DNA of 64,000 nt from CALZJC01 sp963781065 (GTDB lineage: Bacteria > Acidobacteriota > Thermoanaerobaculia > Multivoradales > JAHEKO01), in contig CAWAET010000006.1 of NCBI GenBank assembly GCA_963781065.1, forward strand, positions 1-64,000, given 5' to 3'. Under the pieces are notes generated by a model that worked only from the letters and a program-made list of their open reading frames with translations, was not told the DNA's origin and made no database searches. Position numbers and translations under genes: made by a program. Positions 1 through 8,503 of this stretch are shown here, piece by piece. Within the stretch, counting starts at the first letter, position 1, and every line of letters begins with the position of its first letter.

Positions 1-750
1 GTCGCCGAGCCTGACCACCTGGCCCGAGCCCCTGATGAAGCTCTCGACCGTCGGGTCGCCATAGTAGAAGACCGAGCCCGCTCCCCGGATTGTCGCCCGC
101 AGCCGCGCGTCGACCCTGACCGTGGCCGAGCCGGCGTGCCTGGTCTCGACGTCGGCCTCGTGGCTGGCGAGGCCGCTGCCGTCGTAGGCGCCCAGACCCT
201 CGAGCCGAGACTGCTGGCGATCGACCCAGCCCGCAGTCCGCACTCCGCCGCCCGCCAGGATCTCGACCTCCAGCTCCCCCGCCGACAGCTCGGCCAGGAC
301 GATCTCCCCGCTGCCGGTCGAGCGCACCTCGAGCTCGTCGACCGAGAGGCGTGACGCAGTGATCGTGCCGCCGTTGCGCAGCTTGATGGAATCGAGGTCG
401 AGCACCGTGAGCTCGAGCTCGAGCGTCTTTGGCGGACGTTTCGACGGATCCACGTCAAAGGGGTAGCGCAGTTCCAGGACGCCATCGCGCACAGTCGTGT
501 CCAGCCACGGCAGGAAGGTCTCGTCCGCACGGATCCAAATCGACTCTCGGTCGCCCTGCTCGATCCGCAGATCGCAGACGACGGCCATGTCGAGAACCAC
601 CCCGCGCACACCGCTCAGCGGCCGCAACTCGGTGACCCATTCGTGCGGGTTATCGCTGGCGGGAGGCGGCGGCGCTACCGGACTACCTTCGCTGCAGCTA
701 CCAAGAGCGACCGCCGCGGTCAACCAGACGGCCGGTGGATACCTGCGCAT
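1..750 (-). CDS. Secreted DUF2807 (GIN-domain) lipoprotein, partial
   Basis: The frame is open from an ATG at 750 to the window edge (250 codons), so the C-terminus is missing. The first 25 residues form a lipoprotein-type signal with a Cys after a short hydrophobic stretch (VALGSC), followed by a Pro-rich linker. The rest is a regular beta-rich pattern of alternating charged and hydrophobic residues, ending in repeated GxGxV turns (RGAGSVFYYGDPTVES, then RGSGQV). This pattern is typical of DUF2807/DUF4097 putative adhesin domains, which form beta-solenoids. The function of such proteins is not established; a surface or periplasmic role is inferred from the signal. It stands alone, with no partner visible inside the window. 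Confidence 0.75.
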   Translation of the reverse strand, partial: MRRYPPAVWLTAAVALGSCSEGSPVAPPPPASDNPHEWVTELRPLSGVRGVVLDMAVVCDLRIEQGDRESIWIRADETFLPWLDTTVRDGVLELRYPFDVDPSKRPPKTLELELTVLDLDSIKLRNGGTITASRLSVDELEVRSTGSGEIVLAELSAGELEVEILAGGGVRTAGWVDRQQSRLEGLGAYDGSGLASHEADVETRHAGSATVRVDARLRATIRGAGSVFYYGDPTVESFIRGSGQVVRLGD

Positions 751-902
751 GATTGCCTCCTTCGCGCTGGGGCCGGCGTCTTCGCGGCGCTCGGCGGCCC
801 CACTTGGGGAAGCGACAGGCTGACCCGGCGACCGCAATCGCTCTTAGACCCGGTGAGAGCAACGCGGCCCGAACAGCGCTGTCGCTGTGTCGGTCCCAGG
901 CC

Positions 903-1281
903 TCAGTCGCGCCAGTTGGCGTAGCTGCTCAGAAAAGCGGTTTCCTACACAACCCGGAGATCGGCCCGGCTTTCCAAGAGCGTGGCCAGTCTGCAGTCCA
1001 AGCCAGAACCGCTCGGACGTGCCGAAGTAGCGAGCCAGGCGAAGTGCCATCTCCGGCGTGACCGAGCGCTTGCCCAGGACAATCTCGTTGATGCGGCGAC
1101 GGGGCACACCGAGATCCTGCGCCAGACGATTCTGGCTCAGCCGCAACGGCTCGCTGTTGGCATCGAACTCCTCACCCAGGGCCGAACCGAAGATCGCGAG
1201 CTCGTCGACGTCGAACTTCCGGCAAAGCCCCTGAATCTCGCCCAGAGGCAGGTGGTCGACTGGATTCCCGCTCATGGCCAA
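903..1281 (-). pseudogene. Chimeric remnant: MNT nucleotidyltransferase N-terminus joined to HigA antitoxin
   Basis: Residues 1-45 from the ATG at 1281 read like the start of an MntA-type minimal nucleotidyltransferase (LAIFGSALGEEFDANS). At the EEF...EPL junction the sequence switches to a HigA-type XRE helix-turn-helix antitoxin (LSQNRLAQDLGVPRRRINEI, then RLARYFGTSERFW). The HigA part also breaks at its end: after LQTGHAL the expected continuation (RADLRVV, then ETAFLSSYANWRD) lies in another frame and contains a TAG. Two antitoxin-module genes therefore seem fused by deletion and then decayed. The helix-turn-helix itself is intact, so a DNA-binding product remains possible. No higB toxin is seen beside it. 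Confidence 0.7.
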
Positions 1282-1405
1282 GCCCCCGGGTGATTCTACT
1301 CTCGGCCTGCGAGCCGGGGTGGAGAATCGGGCTGTGGCCCCAAGAAATCACGCCGATCGATCTCCGGTGAGTGACGTAGGATGGGAACCGGTAGCTGGCA
1401 GCGCC

Positions 1406-1744
1406 ATGCCGATCAGCGAGATCGAAAGACACCGAGCCGAGAAGGTGCTTAGCGAGTACTGCACTCGCCGCACGAATCCTGCGATCCGAGACCAGCTGGA
1501 GATCGTCTACCGGCTGGAGGCGAACTGCGCCTACGTCGCTGAACGTCGCCCCGACTGGATGGATGCATCCATCGTGCGTGATCACGATGTGGCGAAGTTC
1601 CGCTTTGTGGTGAAAGACCGCGCCTGGACTCTGTACTGGCTGGACCGCAACCTGGCGTGGCATCGGTTTCCTGACTGTGCCGCGGCTAGCGACATCGGCG
1701 ATCTGTTGCCCGTCGTCGACACCGAGCCAATCTTCTATGGCTAG
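1406..1744 (+). CDS. DUF3024 family protein
   Basis: This 112-residue protein is read from the ATG at 1406, where family-like sequence begins (MPISEIERHRAEKVL). A longer in-frame start at 1274 exists but its extra residues look non-coding. The C-terminal half has the aromatic-rich pattern I associate with DUF3024 (VAKFRFVVKDRAWTLYW, then LAWHRF), with no enzyme motif visible. The family has no known function and is often found in accessory regions. It ends 22 bases from the oppositely oriented hicB. Family assignment is from memory of the pattern and is fairly confident; function is unknown. Confidence 0.6.
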   Translation: MPISEIERHRAEKVLSEYCTRRTNPAIRDQLEIVYRLEANCAYVAERRPDWMDASIVRDHDVAKFRFVVKDRAWTLYWLDRNLAWHRFPDCAAASDIGDLLPVVDTEPIFYG

Positions 1745-1766
1745 TGCATCTCACCGCCCGAAAGAG

Positions 1767-1994
1767 CTAGTCCGTGACTACGAGGTATTCCGCCAGCGAA
1801 TCCGACTTGGGGACAGGCAGGCCATCCTCGACGAGACCCTGGACATGCATCTGCAACGCCTCGTACATGTTGGCCTCGGCCTCCTCGCGCGTCTCTCCGG
1901 TTGCCACACAGCCAGCCACGTCGGGCGAGTAGGCGGAGTAGTTCCCGTTGGCCTTCTCGATCACGATCAGGAATCGGTGCATGTCGGGCCTCAT
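1767..1994 (-). CDS. hicB: HicB-family antitoxin
   Basis: This 75-residue protein has the HicB_like/UPF0150 partial RNase H fold: RFLIVIEKANGNYSAYSPD, then VAGCVATGETREEAEANMYEAL and a GLPVPKS tail. HicB proteins bind and neutralise the HicA mRNA interferase, and many also repress their own operon. No separate C-terminal DNA-binding domain is present, as is usual for this short class. Its ATG at 1994 overlaps the TGA of hicA in an ATGA arrangement, so the two genes are translationally coupled. An internal ATG four codons later is an alternative start. Confidence 0.85.
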   Translation of the reverse strand: MRPDMHRFLIVIEKANGNYSAYSPDVAGCVATGETREEAEANMYEALQMHVQGLVEDGLPVPKSDSLAEYLVVTD

Positions 1995-2179
1995 TTCTTG
2001 AGCCGTGCCTGCTTCAAGATGCTGTTCAGCGTACCAGGAGCCAGGTCGTGACTCGACTTGCCGGCGATCGTCACCCGCCCCGATTTCTCGGGGTGCTTGA
2101 ACTGCCGATGACTTCCACGGGTGGCGACAAGATACCAGCCGTCGCGCTCGATCAGTTTGATTGCGTCCCGGACTTTCAT
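1991..2179 (-). CDS. hicA: HicA-family mRNA interferase toxin
   Basis: The 62-residue protein starts at ATG 2179 (MKVRDAIKLIERDGWYLV) and has the double-stranded-RNA-binding-like HicA fold, with the catalytic His in RGSHRQFKHP and the usual GTLNSILKQA ending. HicA cleaves mRNA when HicB is lost. The gene sits upstream of hicB, as in typical hicAB operons. The reading frame upstream of the start is not unrelated DNA: it is the 3' part of a broken integrase gene, so hicAB seems to have replaced the catalytic end of that integrase. Confidence 0.88.
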   Translation of the reverse strand: MKVRDAIKLIERDGWYLVATRGSHRQFKHPEKSGRVTIAGKSSHDLAPGTLNSILKQARLKK

Positions 2180-2215
2180 CGAGCGGCCAGATCCTAACCT
2201 GCCAGAGGACGCCAA

Positions 2216-2690
2216 CGCGCGGCCGCGTCTGTTGGCGAAGATCAGGTCCGTGTCGACGCGGCGCAGCTGCGAGCGCTCCCGCAAGCACGTCCATGGCCGG
2301 GCCTGTCAGGGGCAGGGCGCGACGCTCGTCGTTCTTGCTGTGGTGGATCACGCCAGCACCGCGTCCCCGGTCGATGTCGGGCCAGCGCAGCCCCAAGAGC
2401 TCGCCCTGACGGGCGCCGGTGCTCAGGGCCAGGTAGACGAGAGGGTAGAGCAGGGGCTCGTCGCTCTCGCGGCAGGCCTCGAGGAGCCGGTTCCGCTCGT
2501 CGTCGGCGAGGATCCGGACCCGCTCGCGCGGCTCCTTGAGCTTCGAGACCCGCTGGACCGGGTTCGACTCGAGCCACTGGTACTCGCGGACAGCGACGGT
2601 GAAGGCGTGGGAGAAGTAGGCCAGGTAGCGGGGGCGACGGTGCCGGGGCCGCGCCGACCGCCCCGGTTGGTCTTGCCGCAGGCGGGCACC
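2216..2690 (-). pseudogene. Truncated, frameshifted tyrosine integrase
   Basis: Translated in pieces, this stretch matches the middle of the intact integrase at 7437-8489 very closely: KTNRGGRRGPGTV, then YLAYFSHAFTVAVREYQWLE, LALSTGARQGELLGLRW, and RRVDTDLIFANRRGRA. Pieces lie in different frames, with shifts near 2635 and 2310. The N-terminal arm-binding part and the C-terminal HxLRH...Tyr catalytic part are missing. It lies beside the 2807-2864 tRNA-Leu fragment just as the intact integrase lies beside the tRNA gene, so it is the relic integrase of an older island at the same site. Confidence 0.85.
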
Positions 2691-2806
2691 GAGTCCCGCT
2701 AGAACACCAAGCCCTCTTGGCAGAGGCAGAGGATTCGCTCCGAGCGGCGCCAACGCAGTTGGCGGCGCGAGCACCGAATCCCGGCTACGCACCAAGCCCG
2801 GCGGGC

Positions 2807-2864
2807 TTGGTGCCGGAGGCGGGATTCGAACCCGCACGCCCTCGCGGACAACGGATTTTGAGTC
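2807..2864. repeat. Integration-site copy: 3' half of tRNA-Leu
   Basis: These 58 bp repeat 9148-9205 with one mismatch (C/T at 2842). The repeat covers the CCA end, acceptor 3' strand, T arm, variable arm and anticodon of tRNA-Leu, read on the minus strand, and stops inside the anticodon stem. It cannot form a tRNA because the 5' half is missing. This is the usual footprint of a tyrosine integrase acting on a tRNA 3' end and marks the distal end of the island at 2807-9205. A near-perfect palindrome with 10-base arms (2791-2811) abuts its left edge. Confidence 0.88.
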
Positions 2865-2931
2865 GTAGCGGGGTAGGCCGTAGGGGTCCGCAAGGGACCG
2901 TATGTAAACGTAGGTGCATCAGTAGTTTAAG

Positions 2932-2952
2932 AGCGCTTCGAAACGAAGCGCT
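2932..2952. repeat. Perfect hairpin beside the att copy
   Basis: Nine-base arms agcgcttcg and cgaagcgct flank an aaa loop. No T-run follows on either strand, so it does not look like an intrinsic terminator. Its place 68 bases inside the island end fits an accessory protein or recombinase arm site, but that is inference. Confidence 0.45.
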
Positions 2953-3159
2953 GACGGCTAAAAACGGGCATTTTCGAAGGCCAACTGCACCAGGAGTGCA
3001 CCATTGGATGCGGTCTCGGGGCTTCTGATTGACGCGCCCCCGTTCGTCCGAGAAGGGCGACACATCGACCTTCCGAGTCCGGTCGTCATGGTCGGACCAC
3101 AAGCTCTTGACCGCCCGCCGCGACGAAGCGCTCGTAATGTGGACTTCTCGGATGGACCC

Positions 3160-3285
3160 TGCTGGCGTCGCGACCGCCCTGGTCTGTGAGGCGGGCACGG
3201 TGCTGCGAACCGGAACCGCCGTGGTCGTTGCCGCGACGGGCGATCTGACCCTCAAGGCTGGTGAGAGCGTAGAGATGACCGACGG
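3160..3285 (+). pseudogene. Orphan 3'-terminal fragment of an FG-GAP protein gene
   Basis: The fragment encodes VCEAGTVLRTGTAVVVAA and TGDLTLKAGESVEM, almost identical to the C-terminal module of the FG-GAP gene at 6285-6400. No start, signal peptide or repeats precede it. It is a leftover of a second paralogous gene or a partial duplication, cut on its left side. It ends close to one copy of a 17-bp inverted repeat (3322-3338). Confidence 0.7.
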
Positions 3286-3321
3286 ACCCTCCATCGCGAG
3301 GGCACATCGAAGTCATCGAAA

Positions 3322-3338
3322 TGCGGTTTGTGTCCCCC
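3322..3338. repeat. Inverted repeat, left copy
   Basis: tgcggtttgtgtccccc is the exact reverse complement of 6480-6496. The two copies bracket the FG-GAP gene and point in opposite directions, like the ends of a mobile cassette or copies of a REP-type sequence. Confidence 0.6.
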
Positions 3339-3411
3339 TATTTCCTCTATTTCCGGCCATGTGAGAGACTCCAGCCAGAAACCGTGCGTTACAGGAAAAC
3401 AGGGGGTTCCT

Positions 3412-6400
3412 ATGGGTGGATTGTCGAAAACTGGAGCATCGGGACCTGTGCGAGGCCGGTGTCTTGCGGTGATTGGCATCGCTCTGATCTCTTTCAGCGC
3501 CGCTCAACTGCCGGCGCGGGAGGTGCCCTTCTCGGGCCAGCAGGTGATCTCGACCGCGGCGGACGGTGCCTACGTCGGTCTTCGCGGCGGACGTGGACGG
3601 CGACGGCGATCTGGATGTCCTGTCGGCCTCGCGACTTCGACGACAAGATCGCCTGGTACGAGAACGGACGGACGGGCTCGCGGGGCAGCTGTCGCCGCTG
3701 ACGCGCAGCAGGTGATCTCGACCGCGGCGGACGGCGCCCGCTCGGTCTTCGCGGCGGACGTGGACGGCGACGGCGACCTGGACGTCCTCTCGGCCTCGCC
3801 GTTCGACGACAAGATCGCCTGGTACGAGAACGCACGGCACGGGCGCGGGGCAGCTTCGGACGCGCAGCAGGTGATCTCGACCGCGGCCGACGGCGCCCGG
3901 TCGGTCTTCGCGGCGGACGTGGACGGCGACGGCGACCTCGACGTCCTCTCGGCCTCCGTCGCACGACGACAAGATCGCCTGGTACGAGAACGACGGACGG
4001 CGCGGGCAGCTTCGGCGCCCAGCAGGTGATCTCCACCGCGGCCGACGGCGCCGACTCGGTCTTCGCGGCGGACGTGGACGGCGACGGCGACCTGGACGTG
4101 CTCTCGGCCTCGTGCGACGACGACAAGATCGCCTGGTACGAGAACGACGGACGGGCGCGGGCAGCTTCGGCGCCCAGCAGGTGATCTCCACGGCGGCCGA
4201 CGGCGCCCGCTCGGTCTTCGCGGCGGACGTGGACGGCGACGGCGACCTGGACGTGCTCTCGGCCTCGCAGTACGACGACAAGATCGCCTGGTACGAGAAC
4301 GACGGCACGGGCTGCGGGCGACGCTTCGGCGCCCAGCAGGTGATCTCCACCGCGGCGGACGGCGCCCAGTCGGTCTTCGCGGCGGACGTGGACGGCGACG
4401 GCGACCTGGACGTCCTCTCGGCCTCCGTCGTACGACGACAAGATCGCCTGGTACGAGAACCGACGGACGGGCGCGGGCGAGCTTCGGCGGCCGCAGCAGG
4501 TGATCTCCACCGCGGCCGACGGTGCCCTGTCGGTCTTCGCGGCGGACGTGGACGGCGACGGCGACGCTGGACGTGCTCTCGGCCTCGCATGCCGACGACA
4601 AGATCGCCTGGTACGAGAACCTGACCATCCACGGACGCGCCGACTTCGCTGGGGGCTCGCCCGTGACCACAGTCGGCCGATGGCGCGAACTCAGATCTTC
4701 GCCGGCGACGTCGATCGGGACGGCGACGTGGATCTCCTTTCCGCCAACCTCGTGAGCAGCGAGATCCATGGTATCTCAGCAACAGCGGGAACGGAGCCTC
4801 GTGGGCCAACCAGACAGTCTTCGCGGTCAGCCACCAGTGCCCGCTCGGTTCATGGCGCCGATCTGGACGGGACGGCGATCTGGACGCACTCTCGGCTTCG
4901 TTCGCCGACAACTCGATCCCCTGGTACGAGAACACCGCCGGCGACGGTTCCGCGTGGAGCGACACCACGATCAGCTCCGTCGGCACTGGGCGCCAATCGC
5001 GTCTTCGCCGCCGACCTGGACGGCGACGGCGATCTCGACGTCCTCTCGGCCTCGACCAGCGACGATCGAATCGCCTGGTACGAGAATCGGCTCGACGAGG
5101 TGACAGCGGACTTCGGTCCGCAGCAGACTCATCTCGACCGCGGCCGACGGCGCGCGCTCGGTCTTCGCAGCCGACCTGGACGGCGACGGCGACGTGGATG
5201 TGCTCTCGGCCTCGCAGTCGGACGACAAGATCGCCTGGTACGAGAACACCGGCGGGCGGTGACTTCCGGCCGCAGCAGGTCATCATCAGCCGACGGCCGA
5301 CAGCGCCCAGTCCGTCTTCGCCGCCGACGTGGACGGCGACGGCGATCTCGACGTTCTCTCCGCTTCCTCCGCTGACGACAAGATCGCCTGGTACGAGAAC
5401 GACGGCAGCGGTGTCTTCACCGCCACCCACATCGTCACCACCGCGGCAGACGGCGCCAACGCAGTCTCGGCTGCGGATCTCGACCGCGACGGAGATGTCG
5501 ACATTCTCTCGGCGTCGGCCGATGATGACAGCGTTGTCTGGTACGAGAATAGGACGACCTTCTGGACCTCCCATACCGTGACGACATCGGCTGACAGCGC
5601 TCGTCACGCCATAGCCGTTGACATCGACGGCGATGGCGCGCTCGACATCGTCTCGGCCTCGTTCCAGGACGACACCGTGGCCTGGTATCGAAACGAGGGT
5701 GGGCAGTTCTCTACCGCCGCGACCGACACGGCGCAAAAGGTGGTGTCCAACAGTCAGCTCGAAGACGTCCTGGCCGTCGAGGTGACCCACAACGGCCGTG
5801 CCGGCGATACCGACGTCGAGCTGGTGTCGCTCGAGATCAGGCTGACCGATAGCGGGGGGATTCCTCTCGCAAGCTCGCAGGCCAACTCGTTGATCGACGT
5901 CGTGCGGGTGTACCTGGACGACGGCTCGGGTGTGTTCGAAGAGTCAACGGACACCCAGGTCTCGACAGTCGGCAGCTTCAATCTCGGTCTCGACGGCCGG
6001 CAGACTCTGCCGATGACCGACGACGACCCGGCAGTGCGGATTCCGTTCGGGTCACCGAAGACCTTCTTCGTCGGCTTCGAAATGACCGCGACCGCGGAGT
6101 CGCAAACCGCCTCGGCCTTCCAGGTAACCCATCAGAGCACGATGGACACGGCCGATGATGCCGACCACGACATCGCCCTCATCTTCGATCTGGGCACAGA
6201 AGTCGGTACCGGAATCATCGACACCGCGCTCTCGACAGCGACCTGCACGGCGCCCTTCGATCTCAGCCTCGAGAATCGCACCGTCGCAACGGCCCTGGTC
6301 TGTGAGGCGGGCACGGTGCTGCGAACCGGGGCCGCCGTGGTCGTTGCCGCGACCGGCGATCTGACGCTCAAGGCTGGTGAGGCGATCGAGATGAAGATGG

Positions 6401-6461
6401 GCTGGCCACCGACTCCGGCGGTGTTCTTGAGATCGAGATCGATCCGTCGCTGCTGCCGTGA
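3412..6461 (+). pseudogene. FG-GAP/VCBS repeat secreted protein, frame broken
   Basis: An ATG at 3412 opens a signal peptide (LAVIGIALISFSAAQLPAR). About fourteen tandem units of roughly 52 residues follow, each built on STAADGARSVFAADVDGDG and then DLDVLSAS..DDKIAWYEN. The DxDGDGDxD motifs are the calcium-binding loops of FG-GAP/VCBS beta-propellers, which are often secreted and adhesive. Single-base gains or losses in many units (e.g. near 3570, 3640, 3955, 4140, 4440, 4565, 4690, 5265) throw the frame. From 5329 the frame stays open through a unique C-terminal domain to VCEAGTVLRTG; one further shift near 6400 leads to SGGVLEIEIDPSLLP and the TGA at 6459. It may be a decayed gene, a phase-variable gene or an assembly error in repeats. 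Confidence 0.75.
3531..5600 (+). repeat. Tandem ~157-bp repeats inside the FG-GAP gene
   Basis: Units start near 3539, 3707, 3866, 4021, 4180, 4336, 4495, then more diverged ones near 4654, 4813, 4969, 5121, 5272, 5433 and 5576. The first seven are nearly identical at DNA level (cagcaggtgatctc then gcggacgtggacggcgacg), pointing to recent amplification. The later ones have drifted. The high identity makes both slippage and misassembly likely. Confidence 0.85.
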
Positions 6462-6479
6462 ATTAGGGGGCGTGAATTC

Positions 6480-6496
6480 GGGGGACACAAACCGCA
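6480..6496. repeat. Inverted repeat, right copy
   Basis: gggggacacaaaccgca is the exact reverse complement of 3322-3338. It lies 19 bases after the inferred stop of the FG-GAP gene and just before the transposase-like fragment. Confidence 0.6.
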
Positions 6497-6521
6497 ATCC
6501 CAAGACTTTGCTGGCGCGGCT

Positions 6522-6590
6522 GGGTTCCTGCAGACCTCGGGAGAGCTTCTGAACTTCCACCCACATGTCCACGTGCTGGTGCCGAGATGT
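6522..6590 (+). mobile_element. IS91-like transposase fragment
   Basis: One frame reads GFLQTSGELLNFHPHVHVLV, which resembles the HPHxH block of IS91-type (Y2) transposases. No start or stop belongs to it and nothing transposase-like continues beyond about 6590. The rest of 6590-6766 shows no recognisable gene. The fragment is short, so the assignment is tentative. Confidence 0.4.
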
Positions 6591-6766
6591 CGCCCTTCTC
6601 GGACTCGTGGTGAGCCTCGAGGAAGTCCGCTACTGGTCCCCGCTCCGAGCGCCCGAAGGGTGCGAGACCGCAGCCGGTGAGGAGCGGTCCGGGGGCCTTT
6701 GGACTCACAAACGAAACACGTTTATGGGTACAAAGGCATTCCTTGCCGCCCTGATCGAGCCGTTCT

Positions 6767-7105
6767 CTAGTCCTCGTCCAGAAACTGTCGGATGCGCTCT
6801 CCCAGGGGAGGCACCTTGTTGGCCACGGCGTCCCAAACGAGGTCGTAATCAACGCCAAGGTAGCCGTGAACGAGCCGATCTCTCATCCCCGCCATCGAGC
6901 GCCAATCGATCTCAGCTAGCTCGCCCTTCAACTCGACGGGGAGCTTCTTGGTCGCCTCGCCGATGATCTCCAAGCTCCGAACGAACGCCCTACGGAGGGT
7001 TGCGTCCTTTACGAATCCTTCACGACCCAGGCCTCGCGAGTGCTCGACTAGGTAGTGGACCTCTTCGAGGATATACCGGAGGTACTCAGTTCCCGACGAG
7101 GACAT
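6767..7105 (-). CDS. hepT: HepT-like HEPN RNase toxin
   Basis: The 112-residue all-helical protein carries the HEPN catalytic motif RX4HXY at residues 75-82 (RDRLVHGY). HepT is an RNase toxin of the MntA-HepT type VII system; its Tyr in this motif is the residue AMPylated by the partner in characterised examples. It overlaps the upstream mntA by 20 bases, a standard coupled arrangement. The motif is complete, so the toxin should be active if expressed. It lies inside the tRNA-Leu island and may help keep the island in the cell. Confidence 0.9.
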   Translation of the reverse strand: MSSSGTEYLRYILEEVHYLVEHSRGLGREGFVKDATLRRAFVRSLEIIGEATKKLPVELKGELAEIDWRSMAGMRDRLVHGYLGVDYDLVWDAVANKVPPLGERIRQFLDED

Positions 7106-7403
7106 CCTCGACCTCGCTGAGGATGCTTGGGCCCAGATAAGGGCTGAGCGCCTCAGCCGTCGCCGGCTCTACCTGCCGGCCGAGGACCTCTTCCAGGAGG
7201 AAGGCGATCCTCATGAATCCGTCGAAGGTCTTGGTATCCGGCTCGAAGTCCAGCAGCACGTCGACGTCGCTACCGTCATTCTGTTCCTCTCGGACAAACG
7301 AGCCGAACAGGCCCAGGCGCCTGACACCAAGAGACCTCAGCTCTGCCTCTTGCGCTCTTACGCGGCTAAGCACGTCATCCTTCGTTGGCGCGGCTGTCGT
7401 CAC
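7086..7403 (-). CDS. mntA: MntA-like minimal nucleotidyltransferase antitoxin
   Basis: The 105-residue protein has the polymerase-beta-fold signature GSX10DXD: Gly34-Ser35, then Asp46-Val-Asp48 (LFGSFVREEQNDGSDVD). In the known MntA-HepT pairs this enzyme transfers AMP from ATP to the toxin and blocks it. It is the first gene of the pair and is read from the ATG at 7403. The chimeric remnant at 903-1281 carries the N-terminus of a different MNT gene, so this region has received such modules more than once. Confidence 0.88.
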   Translation of the reverse strand: MTTAAPTKDDVLSRVRAQEAELRSLGVRRLGLFGSFVREEQNDGSDVDVLLDFEPDTKTFDGFMRIAFLLEEVLGRQVEPATAEALSPYLGPSILSEVEDVLVGN

Positions 7404-7436
7404 TCGTGATCTCCAGGTCGAAGTCTAGCAGTGCGC

Positions 7437-8489
7437 CTAGGACAGGAACCGCTCGTTCATCCGAGCCACCACCTTGCTGGTGTGCTGCTCGGTCAGGTGG
7501 GAGTAGCGCTTCACCATGGCCAGGGTCTTGTGGCCCAGGACTTCGGCGATCTCGGCCAGTGTGGCGCCGCTCATGGCGAGATAGGAGGCCGCGGAGTGTC
7601 GGAGGTCGTGAAAGCGGAAATCGTCGATCTCAGCCGCTTTGAGGGCCTTCTCCCACGGAATCCTGGGAAACGGCGCACGACCGCGGGCGTTGGCGAAGAT
7701 CAGGTCCGTGTCGAGTCGGCGGAGCTTGGAGCGCTTCCTGAGGATCTCGAGAACCGCGGTCGTCAGTGGTAGAGCGCGCCGCTCGTCGTTCTTGGTCTCG
7801 TGGACCACAGCGAGACCACGCTCCCAGTCGATATCGGGCCAGCGCAGGCCGAGGAGCTCTCCCTGGCGGGCACCGGTGCTCAGAGCCAGGAAGACGAGAG
7901 GGTAGAGAAGGGGCTCGGCGCTCTCGCGGCACGACTCGAGCAAACTCTCGCGCTCGTTGTCTGAGAGAAAGCGGACTCGTCCCCTCGACTCCTTGAGCTT
8001 CGAGACGCGCTTGACGGGATTCGACTCGAGCCATTGCCACTCGCGAACAGCAATGGTGAAGGCATGAGACAGGTAGGCCAGGTAGCGGTTGACCGTCGCC
8101 GGACTGCGCCGGCCACCCCGGTTGGTTTTGCCGCGCGCAAGTTTGTCCCGCTGCTCGGCGATGAGGGGCGGGGTGACGTCGGACAGCGGGCGCATCCCGA
8201 TCTTCCTCTTCCACCATCCGAGAATCCGCGCCTGGTCCTTTCCAGACCGCTTCGCCGCTAGATGGTTCTTCGAGTAGCGATCGACGAGATCACCCAGCGT
8301 GTGCTTCTTCGACTCGCGGGTCTTGAAGTGCCGTCCTTCCCGGATAGCCGACTCCGTTTCCTGGGCCCAGCGCTTTGCGTCCGTCTTCGTGCGGAACGTG
8401 GCGCTTTGGGAGGGGAAGCCCCGAAGCCGGATGAGGACCCGATAGCGGAGCTTGCCGCCCTGGGTTTTGCGTTGCTCGATAGCCGCCAT
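7437..8489 (-). CDS. Tyrosine recombinase / island integrase
   Basis: This 350-residue phage-type integrase has an N-terminal SAM-like arm region (residues 1-120), a core-binding part (RYLAYLSHAFTIAVRE) and a C-terminal catalytic domain. The catalytic set is visible: Arg in TGARQGELLGL, then HDLRHSAASYL, then the GHKTL box and the Tyr in MVKRYSHL. It would cut and join at the 58-bp tRNA-Leu repeat. It is the island gene nearest the tRNA apart from one small gene, transcribed away from it, the usual layout for tRNA-targeting islands. The relic at 2216-2690 is a close paralogue. Confidence 0.93.
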   Translation of the reverse strand: MAAIEQRKTQGGKLRYRVLIRLRGFPSQSATFRTKTDAKRWAQETESAIREGRHFKTRESKKHTLGDLVDRYSKNHLAAKRSGKDQARILGWWKRKIGMRPLSDVTPPLIAEQRDKLARGKTNRGGRRSPATVNRYLAYLSHAFTIAVREWQWLESNPVKRVSKLKESRGRVRFLSDNERESLLESCRESAEPLLYPLVFLALSTGARQGELLGLRWPDIDWERGLAVVHETKNDERRALPLTTAVLEILRKRSKLRRLDTDLIFANARGRAPFPRIPWEKALKAAEIDDFRFHDLRHSAASYLAMSGATLAEIAEVLGHKTLAMVKRYSHLTEQHTSKVVARMNERFLS

Positions 8490-8503
8490 GGCCTCTTACC
8501 TCT

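Noticed and set aside
2807..2870. A second tRNA-Leu gene
   Set aside because: Only the 3' half matches; after the anticodon stem the sequence diverges and no 5' acceptor strand or D arm exists. It is an integration-site copy.
3531..5600. CRISPR array, because of regular near-identical repeats
   Set aside because: Period is about 157 bp, repeats are coding (calcium-binding DxDGDGD loops) and there are no short unique spacers or cas genes.
7630..8217. A second integrase-region gene on the minus strand
   Set aside because: It is an alternative frame of the intact integrase with no independent motif or start signal.
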